From Meandrina meandrites (lineage: Eukaryota; Cnidaria; Anthozoa; Scleractinia; Meandrinidae): a stretch of DNA of 64,000 bases. A program made the position numbers and the translations under genes. Below are positions 43,801 through 54,240 of this stretch, in pieces (the stretch's first letter is position 1; each line of letters begins with the position of its first letter). Location of the stretch: positions 4,211,501 through 4,275,500 of the forward strand of contig OY855912.1 in assembly GCA_963693305.1 (NCBI GenBank), in the 5' to 3' direction. The notes beneath the pieces were generated by a model. It was not told where the DNA came from. It made no database searches and saw only the letters and a list, made by a program, of their open reading frames with translations.

Positions 43801-46199
43801 AAGCGTGCATTATTTTCTTATAGGACATAGGAAAACCATCTTCTAGTGGGTTTAGAATATAGCATAGAAATGCAAATAATTAAAAAAAAAAACACTTTTG
43901 CGCGCGCGTGCTGATCTGAATGAACAAACGCTATGCCAAGAAACCTGACGACAGCAATCAAATTCACTTTAATGCTGTTTCAAGATTTTTTATCTTTTGA
44001 CAGTCGAAAGTTGAATTTCTATATCGCTGTACTTACCTTGAAAAACCTTTGCAGTCCATTTTGTGTTTGCTTTTGTGTTCTTAGAGTACGATTCCGTACC
44101 GCCTTCCTGGCACTCACTGCTCAACAACTCGTCCACGTCTACATCTTTCCAGTCACCGAAACTTAATTCAGGTGAACAGTTTTTAGCGGCCATAATTAAG
44201 GAAATAAACTGACGCAACTTTAAAAGATTGTTGCCGCCATGTTTTTGAATTCGTAACGCAGCAAAAGTTGCATCCAGGATACCGGGCTTCTCTAGTTTTT
44301 AGCTATGTTCTATAAAAAAGTAATGCCCGCTAGAATTCCATTGCGTGTATACAGCGGCTATATTCTAATACTCGATAGAAACACGGAAGAGGTTTTCTAA
44401 TTTTAAATATAGTTTAAATGTCTAAGTGACCCACCTTAAATTTAAAATTGGCAAGTTTCCCTTTGTTATCATGAGGATACATTACTGCATAATATCGTTC
44501 GATGGCGATTGCAACCAAAGTGACAAACGAGGAAGCTGATCCAGTCCATGCGACATTTCCATCTGTTAACAATTTACATAGTACTGTACCAGTCACCCCG
44601 TCTGGGTGATTGACGTTGGTTAACTTGAAAACAACTTTTGGGGCGATAAACGTCGCGTACAAGATATCTGCTACAGCCAGGTTCACAAGCAAATAATTTA
44701 TCGGAGTCCTGTGGTATTGCAATGCAAAACGTACATGATTAATGCAGATAGGAAGGCGAACACTTTTGTTAGGCATGCTGAAGTACAAGAAACATTTATA
44801 TTAGAAATATATGAATTTATGAGATATATATAATAATTCGACTGTTTTTGATAATTCAGCGGAATTGGCATTATTCTTAATCCCCTACGGGGTGAGGACC
44901 TTGTGAACATGATTTCGAGGCTAATAATACACATGCAAAAATTTCAGGAAGCTCATTGGCTAAGAGCACGTCAATTAATGCCAAACAGTGCAGAAAGTTG
45001 AAATTGAGTGCAAAAAGGTAAAATTGAGTGCAGAAAGTTGAAACTAAGTTGATTGACAGGAAAGCCGCGAAAGCGCGCCAAACAAAATGGCGGCCGCTGT
45101 CGGAGGGTTTGAAGAGAACAAAAACATCAATTAATGCAAAGTTAGACCGATTTAATGAAAATTATCAGTGTATAAACTAATATACTAGCAACTGGACGTT
45201 TGTGCAGCACAAAAGAGGCTCTACGAAACTACTGAAGGCTACCAATCGAGGATTTTCTTTCGCGACAGCTCGTAAAGAAGGAAGATTACAAGCCTGAATT
45301 GAAGTCGCACATTTCAGCTCATTCCCATGTAACTGAATGAGGATAAAAGCACCTGATAATGCATGACAGAGAGCTTTAAAATTCCGTAGCAGTATTTGGA
45401 TTTGCAAACGGCTTGGCAACTCCGTAATGTTTTAACAACGATTCGGAAAGGTAAGTGACCTAACACATCTTGTTTGTCATCCACTTGCAGAGAAATTTTT
45501 GTATGTGTATTATTAACAAGTAATCACATGATTTTTCTCGTGCAATTTGGGATAAATCAGCACTCGTAAATTTTTTTAATTTGGTTAGCCTTTGAAAAAT
45601 TTACTCCTGTGATTACCTATACTAATGCGCGGGGATTTTGTAAGAAAATACAAAGATAAACCAGGAAAATTACAGGTGAGTTGCCGGAAAACGAGAGAAA
45701 CAGCTGGAAGGCTCTGGGCTTAAATTTTTAAATTTAAATAATTTCTTTTTTAAGAATTTGAGTCTAGGTTACAGTCCTGAACTCTCACGGACGTCACATG
45801 TTTTCCCCTGCGATACGATTGTTGTAGAATCCGTGATGCCATGTTAAAACTGTAGTTAATTATACTGGGATTTCATAAACCAAAAAAAGCCAAAATTTCA
45901 ACTATGAATTCCCTTTGTTACACTCCCCCATACCTTCTATTTCCTTTGACCAGAGCTCTACTCGTTTAAAATAATTAGGTCGCTTTTCTTTTAGTAATTT
46001 TGCTAGGAATGTTTAATTCCTTACAAAAACGTTGTAGTATGAAACGTTATTAGTGTCTAAAAAGTTTCTTAGTCTCAGCATACCTCATATCTCGATATCT
46101 CTTTATAATCGCACAAACTAGAGAGTTCCCCACGATATCGGCAATGACGAGTATGGAGAGAACCGTTGTTATGGCAATAGCCGCCGCTGATTCGGACAT
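40846..46199 (-). CDS. Class A peptide-receptor-like GPCR, copy 3
   Basis: Exons on the minus strand are 46199-46084, 44708-44435, 42417-42160 and 41211-40846 (1014 nt, 337 aa), with the same phases as the other copies. It begins MSESAAAIAITTVL. TM1 ends in GNSLVCAIIKRYRDMR; TM2 has NLAVADILY; the loop 1 Cys sits in GTVLCKLL; TM3 ends AIERYYAVMYP; TM4 has GSWVFAFVL; loop 2 has NFCVAIW; TM5 has VILPLVLMIGLYS; TM6 has FGICWIAESVEY with no Pro after W; TM7 has NPFVYALFNQQF. The C-tail is the longest of the four and ends in ESDVLVSF. It resembles copy 1 in its ELADNTTQP stretch. All exons are open. Intron 3 starts with a long TTAA microsatellite 15 nt from the donor; introns 1 and 2 hold a ribozyme-bearing repeat and a DUF3504-like exon. 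Confidence 0.9.
41212..42075. other. GPCR3 intron 3, AT-rich with one hairpin
   Basis: A hairpin at 41793-41852 has arms 'gtgttttaccaagtctaaaa' and 'tttaaacttgataaaacac' and tip 'cacccggctgcgcctcgtg'. The rest shows no gene or named repeat. Confidence 0.5.
42076..42145. repeat. (TTAA)n microsatellite
   Basis: About 17 TTAA units broken once by 'cttt'. It ends 13 nt before the GPCR3 exon 3 donor (minus strand), so length changes would move the donor's intronic context. Confidence 0.9.
42838..43110. mobile_element. Penelope-like repeat, single arm
   Basis: Matches 9530-9770 and, inverted, 10143-10440: 'agcacaaaggaagacttctt', 'cagcatatatagcacattcg' and 'ccatggaagtgaataataac'. It ends in the same palindromic edge, 'gattagtactaatc'. 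Unlike the 9490-10450 copy it is not a foldback. Confidence 0.65.
42904..42944 (-). ncRNA. Hammerhead-ribozyme-like motif e, canonical core
   Basis: On the minus strand: TTCC, CTGATGA, A, ATCTC-AGTTA-GAGAC, GAA, ACGCGT, C, GGAA. It has the textbook CUGAUGA core (U7), where the other four copies have A7, and one weakened stem II end pair. The orientation matches motif a. Confidence 0.6.
43111..43717. other. GPCR3 intron 2 part, nothing coding recognised
   Basis: A small palindrome 'ggcgcgaagcgccgatcg' at about 43192 resembles the tip of the 12143 hairpin, and 'gtcaccctctccattatttg' is repeated twice at 43200-43246. A 119-aa plus-strand frame here has no recognisable domain. Confidence 0.4.
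43718..43847. repeat. Hairpin, about 55-bp arms
   Basis: 'ctagaagatgggtttccatg', 'ttctataagaaaataatgca' and 'cgcttgaggtct' are mirrored by 'agacctcaagcgtgcattat', 'tttcttataggac' and 'aaaaccatcttctag'. The tip is 'agaaaagcagtagcagcttt'. Confidence 0.75.
44037..44193 (-). CDS. Possible first exon of a DUF3504/Crypton-like gene
   Basis: A 52-codon exon begins MAAKNCSPELSFGDWKDVDV and ends with ...NTKWTAKVFQ followed by a consensus donor (GTAAGT). The 'NTK...W..KVF' ending resembles the start of KIAA1958/DUF3504 proteins derived from Crypton tyrosine-recombinase transposons. No downstream recombinase exon was found on the minus strand before 43100, so it is at best a remnant, inside GPCR3 intron 2 in the same orientation. 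The family call rests on a short motif. Confidence 0.3.
44945..45625. mobile_element. Repeat with ATGGCGG exon and hairpin end, copy 1
   Basis: Shares with 55985-56860 the start 'attggctaagagcacgtcaa', runs of 'gtgcagaaagttgaaattga', an 'aacaaaatggcgg' start-like site (45087), and the end 'taatcacatgatttttctcg' to 'gcctttgaaaaatttact'. The right hairpin has lost one arm here. It lies in GPCR3 intron 1. Confidence 0.55.
45626..46083. other. GPCR3 intron 1 remainder
   Basis: 45926-46070 resembles DNA next to GPCR2 and GPCR4 exon 1 ('gagcagagct..actcgttt', 'aggaatgttt'), so it is part of the duplicated unit. No other feature. Confidence 0.45.
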
Positions 46200-46762
46200 G
46201 ATCGAAGAGGTCAATGTTCCGTGACCTGGATAAAAACAAATTGCATTGATGCGTGAAGGTTTGATAATCGAAAATCACCAAGCATATTTAATACCACCAA
46301 ATACTTATTTATCAAATAAATTGTTTAAAGTAGAACAGCCATTTACATTTAAATGAAGTTCTCCAACTTTCGAGAAAAAAAAGCAGTTGCTTGTTTGGGA
46401 AAAATATACAGACGTAATCTAGACCCCTTTTCTTCTATTAGGTATGGCGATTCTCAAGGCTTTTAATTTTTAAAACACTATGGAATCTCCTTATACAACA
46501 CCAACTTGAATATTACAATTATTAACATCGACTTGGAAAAACAGATGCTAATTCCTTTTTAAAGGGCGTTGGCACGATATTACGGATGTGCGATCTTAAT
46601 TGACACTAAACGTTTTTTGACCAAAAGAACTCGAAATACTTAGGACTTATAATAAGTATGAACATGTGGAGCTATTTTAAGCAAAACCACCCGCTCATGA
46701 CCGAATAGCGAAGCGCGCGAGTGACGTCATGACTCAGACAAGACTCGGACAAACAAACCGGA

Positions 46763-46881
46763 ATGGCGGACGATTTTCCTAAAACACTTAAAAAAAGCCG
46801 GACACTTTTGAAACGAAACCTTCTCCTAGATTCCCTCCATTTCTCCCAGAACACGCTGATGTTGTCTGAGCCTCGTGGAAG
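46763..46881 (+). other. Exon-like frame, MADDFPKTLKKSRTLLKR
   Basis: A frame starts at an ATGGCGGAC context, runs 39 codons of Leu/Arg/Lys-rich protein and meets a possible donor 'aag/gtataaat'. Its ATGGCGG start and position next to a repeat with a hairpin (46882-47415) resemble those at 45087 and 56161. No domain recognised; probably a transposon first exon. Confidence 0.25.
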
Positions 46882-47415
46882 GTATAAATCATTTGCATTC
46901 TATTTTTATACCTCGCGCTCTTCGCTATTAGTAGAATTCTACTAGTACACTAATGCAAATGCTGCAATGTGATTGGCTGAGCTATTGAACACTATCAGCC
47001 ATTAGTGTGCAGTTGCCGAAGGTCGTCCACAAAATGCGACGTTTTTATCGTTTTTCCGAAGTTTTGGAAGGAAGTTTAGATGTAAATGGATAAAAAAATT
47101 CCCGAGAAGACTAAAAGAAGGACATTAGCGGTTTCTTGACTTTAAAAGCTTGAAATTAGTGAAAAACGGGTGCACGCGCGTAAACAGCTGCAAATTTACC
47201 AAGGACAATTCAATGCGTGCGATTTTGTTAAAGCGTTTAATAGTTCGATAATGCGTAGAAAAATAATTAGAAACCATTATTTGCGTTTATTTCAGTTAGA
47301 ATTCTACTAAAACAATTAAATTATTCGCTCTCAATTTCTATGAGGTGATAGTTGATTCGGCCTGCGGCCTCATCAACTATCACCTCATAGAAATTGAGAG
47401 CGAATAATCTAATTG
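46882..47415. repeat. Repeat ending in a hairpin with TTCGGCCTGCGGCCTCA tip
   Basis: 47314-47415 is a near-perfect hairpin: 'aattaaattattcgctctca' and 'atttctatgaggtgatagtt' are mirrored after the tip TTCGGCCTGCGGCCTCA. The left part holds 'agaattctactag' and 'gtgattggctgagctattg'; 'agaattctacta' returns at 47298. Confidence 0.7.
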
Positions 47416-48097
47416 TTAATTAGAGAATGCAAAGCATTACGCACCTTCGAGCACTGCTACACAATACATGCTGATTACAATTTTGCCTTCACTCCACAAT
47501 CGAAAACACGACACGGCTATGAGGCATGGACGCGTCGGTCAGCCAGGCCCAAGATAAGCGTTTATTGACACAATAAGATACAGCAATGGATAAAGATAAA
47601 TCGATAACCTACGGGCGCCACAGCCGGACACGTAAACCCAAAACCGCTATGGGAAAAATAGGGACCGTGTACCCCCAACCAATGCTATGGCGCAACCTTT
47701 GGGGTTTTAAGGTTTACATTTAAAGCTCCTTAAAATGACAATATTAAAATAAATTAATCAAAGAACAATAATTCAACGAAAACGAAGTAAGAAATAATAA
47801 AACGAACTAAACAACGAAATGTGTCGCCGAGGGAGGCTGACCGTAGAATGTCACAAGTTTCTCAACGGGCTCTTTTCAAACCGTCAAACCATGAGCCTTC
47901 ACGCACTACTCCCGCCGCAGTTTTCTGTTACGTGTCGGCAAAATATTAATTAATGTTAATTCAGATCAACACAAATTACATTTGTCATGCACCAAAACAA
48001 AATTGTGGAAGCGACTGAAATCGTCGATATAATGCAAAGAGAGAACAATAGGGTTTTAGGAGGGTTAATAATTATCATAGATAATTACTAAGGTTAA
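47416..48097. other. Intergenic, nothing recognised
   Basis: AT-rich sequence with no frame longer than 60 aa and no repeat end that I can pair. GPCR3 lies upstream on the other strand. Confidence 0.4.
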
Positions 48098-48171
48098 CAG
48101 CATTATTGGGTATATTGCAGGCTGCTTCGGCTTGCGGCCTCAGCTTCCTGCAATATACCCAATAATGCTGT
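48098..48171. repeat. Hairpin with TTCGGCTTGCGGCCTCA tip
   Basis: The arms 'cagcattattgggtatattg' plus 'cagg', and 'cctgcaatatacccaata' plus 'atgctg', close on a tip differing by one base from that at 47314-47415, while the arms are unrelated. Confidence 0.8.
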
Positions 48172-48654
48172 GAGCCTGCGCTATTTTACGTTTCTGGAGC
48201 TGCCTTGATTTGGATGAAATATATTTTTAAAGTGAAGAAATGCTTCAACTGTGTTTCTGAACATGGTCTTGTTGTTATTTGAATTCTACAGCTGACGCTA
48301 TGCAAATGTTTTGGATTTGATGAGAATATAAGAAATTTGCAAATTTATTTAGAGATGTATTATCACTTGGTCCCCTTTAAAACCTTGTTAAAATCATTTA
48401 CATGAATTGGATACACTTGTCAATCACCATAAGTACGCCGCACCAATCAGAAGCCCCGTCCGTGGGCGAACGGGTTTTTCAGAATCGTGGGACTTGCCTG
48501 CAAGCGTTCCCTCGCTTCCCCCTCCCCCTCTCCCCTCTTTTCCCTTTTTGCTCTCGCCCCAATTTTCGTGCGGCCAGAATCTTCACTTCCACGAGACACA
48601 GCATTTCGCTCGCACGGGAACGCTTGCTACGCAGGTTAGTTCGTTTCTGTTAGC

Positions 48655-51130
48655 AGTTGATCGCGTTTTACAACATCGTCAACACAAAATATATGCACAC
48701 AAAGGTTGATTAATTAAGGCCCTAACAGCTGTCGAGTCGCTGTCAAGTTTTGTTTTATTAAGTGAGAAAAGAAACAAGGCATCTGTGAATGAATTCGTCT
48801 AACGAATGCGACATGTAGTGTTTATTTAACTTTACAGTATAAAAACTATATAGATACAGTTAGTAATGTCTTGCCTTAAAATGCATGTACGTGGAGAAGT
48901 GTAAGCCCTTTTAAAGTCAGCCTTGACATGATCTCCGCTCAGGTTATCAAGACGTCAGTCACTGACAACAGTTCATAACAGAACAACTCTCACCCGGACG
49001 ATCGTACAATACGATTGAATTACTGATACTCTTGCCGAGTGGGTTAAAACATGCGTATATAGTTTATGATGCGAAGGCAATAAATATGGGTTATTGACCA
49101 AGCGTGAGGTCAAGATGGCGGGATATTGGCCGAGTTCTTTTTTTGCGTGTTTATGGACCGAGACGAAGTCGAGGTCTATAAACACGCAAAAAAAGAACGA
49201 GGCCAATATCCTGCCATCTTGACCGAACAAGTTTGGTCAATAAAGGATTTATTATATGACTTTTTTCGAGCACTGAAAAAAAAGCCAGTTGCATGTACAA
49301 ACAATAGGCGCACGCTAAATCATTTCATTGGTTTAAAAGTTTAATGAGTGACTGTCAAATTCTTGAATGAATCGAGACGAAGTAAAACGATGCGACAACA
49401 GCGAAATTCACCTCATTTTAACCCTCAAAAGGATATTGAAATGGCTTGAATTTGCGAAACAACGTTGAGTTTGAAGCCTTAAAAGAAGAATGTCCATTTC
49501 ATCTGGCCGCCAGCTTTTGATTATTGGACGTTTTGCAGAGTATTTGCTCGCTTCTGGCGCTTTAGTGGTGCAAACCTGCGGTGACATACACGAGCTGAAT
49601 ATTGAAATTGTGATTGTTGAAAGCGTTTGGGATTTTAATACCACTTCACAGGAAAAGCTTGAACTTTTCTACATCATTAATTTAAACGCTCGACTCACCC
49701 TTACTCGACGTGAGCGTTAGAGGCTTCGGTGAAAAGATGTTAGGTTCGCCATGCCCTCCGCTTTCTTCCATTTTTGAAGATGTTACACAAACGACAAATT
49801 TGCAGAGCACTTTATTCTTCAGGTATGTCACTGACTTCAGTCTCTCCCTTTTCCGCCAAACAAAGCTGATTATCATGTCTTCAAGTCGCTTTGCGTTTTA
49901 ATTTTTGTATCAGCCGGTTTTTTTGGCAAATAAAATTCACGAAACTCGTTAATTAACTAACATTTGTAGTTTAATTTGTTTGCTCTCATTCGCTTCAAGA
50001 CCTATTTCTTTGTTGTCGGACTTCCTTTTGCTAGAAATAGACAGGAAATCTTTGTGTTATTTTGGTAAATAGTTTCATAGCGAAAAGTTACGACGAAAAT
50101 CTTTTTCAAGTAGCGTCGGTAAAAGTTTTTTCGCTTGCAGGAACACAGCGGGCGATCCCGAGCGGTCAAGATGGCTCCATCTTGACCGCTCGGGTAGCCA
50201 ATCAGAGCACGAGATTCGCTTCATCTTGACCGCTCACGGAGCTAGTCATATAATAAATGAAAATAATCAGTCGCCCGATTTGCTTTCAGAATACCGCCAA
50301 AACTTACTCAAAGGTAATCGAGATTAATAAAAGATGCTCTATCAGTCTACAAGAAAATTAATATCTTTATTTAGAAGTTAGTTCGTCGATTCTGAAAAAA
50401 CTTCGCAGCACGGATGTTTGCTAGGCTTAAGTCGGAACGTATGATGATGTTTTGCCGTTTTTTTCAACCTTGTGAATTTTTGTATCAACAATTCAAGCAA
50501 AAATAAAAAACCTAGACATCTACAGTCCATTACAGTGAAACTATACAACGTTTTCAAGTAGTAGCAGATGGACGATTAGGCTAACAAGTAACACGGATCG
50601 GCGGATTCGCGTACCGCTCCACTCTTTAATTTGTTGTGCGATGGGTAATGTCTGTGAACAAATTCAACAGAACAAAAAAAGACAATACTTACCTATTGAA
50701 ACTGACTTGAAAACTACATCATTGAGGTAATTTCAATAGGAACGGAACTTTACCAAACAGATCCGACAGAACGACTATATTGATAGGTCTTTATATAAAG
50801 TCATCACCTTTAACAGAACAAAAGAGGGTCTCATGCCCAGCAGATGTTTCACTAATAGCGAGTAAATCATCTCCTCCATACGATCTGAAGGATTTTGACA
50901 GCAAAATTTGAAATTTTAATGCGCAATTTAAACCGTTGCTCACAAAATGCCGAAACCATAGTGTGAAAACTAGCTTCAACCTTATACTGAGAGATACAAT
51001 AGATTTTTGTTTTTCAAAAACTTGTTCTATGTTTACATTTTAATTACAGTGCATTTAGTTGTAAATAAAAATATAAAAGTGGAACGTGTCGAATATAATC
51101 ACTATATAAACTGTTTTTTATTTGTCCATA
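48655..51130. repeat. Duplicated segment upstream of GPCR3
   Basis: Paralogous to 27780-29990. It keeps the leader-like block with donor at 50692-50687 (minus) and the AT-rich 'tttatataaag' at 50787. It lacks the TTAA MITE at 28640 and has its own insert 49083-50257. Confidence 0.8.
49083..50257. mobile_element. 1.2-kb insert absent from the paralogous segment
   Basis: In 28395-28415 the sequence runs 'aataaatgaaaataatt' directly; here 'aataaat' is followed by about 1.17 kb, then 'aataaatgaaaataatc'. Each end forms a hairpin: 49090-49242 ('gaggtcaagatggcgggata' mirrored by 'tatcctgccatcttgaccg') and 50157-50194 ('cccgagcggtcaagatgg' mirrored). The ends share 'gtcaagatgg'. No recognisable transposase. 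Confidence 0.7.
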
Positions 51131-52039
51131 ACGCAGTCATTTTAATCTGTTTAATTAGTAAACACCGCCCTGTTGCGTCAGTTGTAGTCCTTTACATCCA
51201 TTGCATGTACTTCTGTTTTGTTAGTTTGTTTTTAGATTCTGTTATTTGGTCTCTTTGGTCAGATCAGTACACTGTTTTTCTCTTTTAGTCTTGTCTATTG
51301 ATAATATACTCGCTTAAAAACTATTCGGTGTGTAGCCAGGCATGTTTTAAAAAATTTGGTAAAAAGAATTAAAAAAGTTGACACCGGCTAAAAATATATT
51401 GTTCTGGACGTTTCGATTACTACTACGAATCGACGTTCATCGAGTCGAGTCGGCACGTGTTGGAACGAGTCGTGACGAGTCGTCAACATTTTATTGCCTC
51501 CGCCATCCATTAATTTTGCTTCCGGTAAGCGTTTCAACTTTGGATTTCCACTTCCGGCAAGATTTGCAACTAGACTTCCGCCAAGTCGAGTCGTCAGTGC
51601 TTATAGACGACTCGAGTCGATGCGGGTGTATTGGACATGGATGCCTCCATCCATGTCCAAGTGATTTCTGGTCAGCAAGATTTTTTTCTTCTAGCAACCT
51701 GGTGGGCAGGATATTTTTTTCCCTTCTTAATACTCTGCAGGGTATTTTTTTCCCCTTCTTAATGCTCTGCAGGATATTTTTTCCCTCCTCATTTCTCTGC
51801 AGGATCTCTGCACATCATGACTGTGTTTACATTTACAGAATGTATTTACATTAACATTGTGGTTATTGCAGTAATAGTTCTAATATGGAGCTGCAAAGCC
51901 TTAAAATGTTGTAAGATATACAAAATCATTCTGAAAAATGAACAAATTATTTTTCTTTGTCTAATAAACCTTGATTCTTTAAATAGAAAAATTTACCTCC
52001 ATTACCGTTGGTGACAAGCTAACGAGTTTGGATACAGTA
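51131..52039. repeat. Low-complexity and short tandem block
   Basis: 51700-51805 has about three copies of a 37-bp unit ('actctgcagggtattttttt', 'ccccttcttaatg'). 51430-51620 has GAGTCGAGTCG and GACGAGTCGTC words. 51640-51665 is a small palindrome, 'gacatggatgcctccatcca'. A 158-aa plus frame across this has no domain. Confidence 0.45.
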
Positions 52040-52335
52040 CGAGCCAGCGAGCCAGAAATCCCTAATCCCAATAAAAAGGCTAACCAAAAGCTACCTAAGG
52101 AACTTTTAGCTAACTGCAGTGCTAACTAGGCTAGCTAATGTGTAATTTAGGCTAACTGTAATGGCTTGCATGACTCCTATGACTCGCGAGCCTTGTGAAC
52201 CGTTCAAGCCAGAAACCCCTTATCCCATTATAAGGGCTAACCGCAAGCTACATAAGCTAATTACTGTAGGCTAACCGGAGTGTTGTTTAGGCTAACTGGA
52301 GCGGCTCGCTGGTTCGCAGACTATCCGGACCCTTA
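52040..52335. repeat. GGCTAAC-rich tandem pair
   Basis: Two imperfect units of about 150 bp: 'gagccagaaatccctaatcc' to 'taggctaactgtaatggctt' and 'aagccagaaaccccttatcc' to 'taggctaactggagcggctc'. The word 'gctaac' recurs about nine times. Confidence 0.55.
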
Positions 52336-52603
52336 GCTAACAATGCAGTGCACATTCTGAAGCATTACTAAATCCAGAGTTTAAAGGGAGCAAGGGAAGA
52401 ATGGTTGTAGTTTTGCTGAGATTTTGTAAAGCTTCCCAGGAATGATGAAATAGCTTCGCAACATTTTTTTTCTTGCTGGCAGCAGTGCAAGAAATTCTAT
52501 TTCATTTGTACTGCATGCAATTTTTTTCTTCCGAGAAACGCTTGCAGGAATTATTTTTCGAAATCATCCACCCCCACTCTCAAGAGTTAAATGAAAGGCC
52601 CAA

Positions 52604-52895
52604 AGGGGCAGTCTCACCAGGATTTGGTTCTACCTGAAAACATAATGAACGTGTTGGTATTAATTGGAAATCCACTGATACTGGCCTAACCTTCCTAAAA
52701 CGCACTGCACTGGCCACGAACGTTGTCTAAAACTGGTGTGGCTAGTTTTAGAAGTGGTCTAAAACTGGAAAACCTCGGGCCGACGTTTTCAAGTTACTTG
52801 GAGGAAAATCACTAAAAAACCATTGATTATGATTTGTGTATATCTTAGAGAGTACATGCCTTTTTTGGCGTCTAAGGGTTATTTTGTGTTTTATT
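52604..52895. mobile_element. TTAA MITE family 1, left part
   Basis: Begins AGGGGCAGTCTCACC and follows 3265-3560 ('ttggaaatccactgatactg', 'aaaactggtgtggctag'). The right end is lost where the 52900 segment starts. Confidence 0.65.
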
Positions 52896-52899
52896 TTGT

Positions 52900-53290
52900 G
52901 AAGTGTTTAAATAAGAACGGATCTTTAGAAAACACAACAGTTTACTGATGATTTTTTATTTACAAGTTGATTTTAACATGAAAAGTCAATCATTTGCCTC
53001 GCGTAATGAAAATTTTGACATGTTTTGAACACTTGCATTTTTCAATAACTAATCGCTGAAAAAGCCGTAACCATATTGAAAAGTGATTTCAAATTTATGG
53101 TGGTACATGACAGAAAACAAAATACGAGTATGATCAAAACATAACCTGTTCATTTGCTGACCTGAAATTCGTGCAGCCGTTTTTGTCTGTTAACACTTCC
53201 TCTTCCTTTAAGTTGTAGCCTTTTGAATTTGAAACGTTTACTGTATATATTACTCTAACTCTATTGTTTGCGTTAATGTTCGTTTCGCGA
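52900..53290. repeat. Segment shared with 38630-39160
   Basis: 'gtgaagtgtttaaataagaa', 'ttttaacatg', 'gccgtaaccatattgaaaag' and 'gagtatgatcaaaacataac' match. It may be the trace of another receptor-unit upstream region. Confidence 0.55.
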
Positions 53291-53392
53291 ACTCATTCCA
53301 TGAAGATGTCGGATGAAACTTTTGGTTTCAAACCATTTTAACAAGAAAAATGCAAAACCCAATCCAAGATAAATCCCTAATCCGCACCATGC

Positions 53393-53510
53393 AAGGCGCG
53401 GTGGCCTAATACCTAGCGCGCTGAACTCCGGATCGAGCGGCCCAGGTTCGAGCCCTATGTTGTTGGGCAAGACAATTTACTCTCACAGTGCCTCTCTCCA
53501 CAGCCAACTG
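53393..53510 (+). mobile_element. SINE head
   Basis: 'gcgcggtggcctaataccta', 'ctgaactccggatcgagcgg', 'cccaggttcgagccct' and 'ctctcacagtgcctctctcc' match the SINE at 3158 and 30953. Box A- and box B-like words are present. Confidence 0.6.
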
Positions 53511-53635
53511 GTTAGCTCATTTGGCAGAGCATCAGATATTTTCTTTGCTCTACGCTCGTGAAGTGTTGACTGAATTTTACATCTTTTTCAAATAATTTCT
53601 TGGTGGTTTGTCACTGACTGTTTTTTGATGTTACT

Positions 53636-53672
53636 TTTACGAGACGTTTCGGCTAATGCTTAAGCCTTCTTT
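53636..53672 (-). ncRNA. Decayed hammerhead-like motif
   Basis: On the minus strand: CTAAAGA, A, GGCT-TAAGCATT-AGCC, GAAACGTC. The order and the extra A match the motifs at 9589-10351, with a third stem II sequence, but the core G5 is A and stem I does not pair. Confidence 0.3.
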
Positions 53673-53789
53673 AGTTAAAATATCGAAGCTGTTACACGCG
53701 ATTTAAAAAGGCAACACGTTTAAAGCGCGCGCTGTGTAAAGTTTCAAAAATGAACGTGGCGCGAGACTCATGCGCGTGCCAAGGATTTG

Positions 53790-54090
53790 CAGACCTCTGG
53801 GAGAGCAATGTGGTCGTTCTCAGAGGGCAGATCCTTAATGGCCAACCAGGCTTCCAAGAAGAGGTACTCGCGATAATTGGACTCATATCCAACCACATTG
53901 ACGGCATTTTAAAAAGTCCATTTGATGATCGTTTTCATGGACGTGGCAGGAGACTTTAGAGTCATGGTCGAATATAGCAACAATGACGCTAAGGTCTCCT
54001 GCCACGTCCACGAGCGCCTCTTCTTGGAAGCCTGGCTGTCCATTAAGGATCCGCACTCTGGGAACTATCACATTGCTCTGCCAGAGAACA
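53790..54090. repeat. Imperfect palindrome, about 75-bp arms
   Basis: 'ctctgggagagcaatgtggt', 'cagatccttaatggccaacc' and 'aggcttccaagaagaggta' are mirrored by 'cgcctcttcttggaagcctg', 'ccattaaggatcc' and 'cacattgctctgccagag'. An inner pair, 'catggacgtggcaggagac' and 'gtctcctgccacgtcc', lies inside. Three short frames over it are by-products. Confidence 0.75.
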
Positions 54091-54119
54091 ATGAGAGAGG
54101 TTCTGGAATATTTTATTTC

Positions 54120-54240
54120 CGCTAGAACATAATTATACGTATGCAAATTTCTGTGCTACAAAATAGAATTCCATTTTCCCAAGGAGACAGGGGACTCTGG
54201 GCTCGAGATGGAATGCAACACTGCACTTTTTTTCAGTCCA
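54120..54240. repeat. Dispersed repeat shared with 38090-38240
   Basis: 'atgcaaatttctgtgctaca' and 'ggactctgggctcgagatgg' match the other copy in the same orientation. Confidence 0.55.

Noticed and set aside
51378..51854. 158-aa plus-strand frame
   Set aside because: It spans short tandem units and a small palindrome; the composition is repeat-driven.
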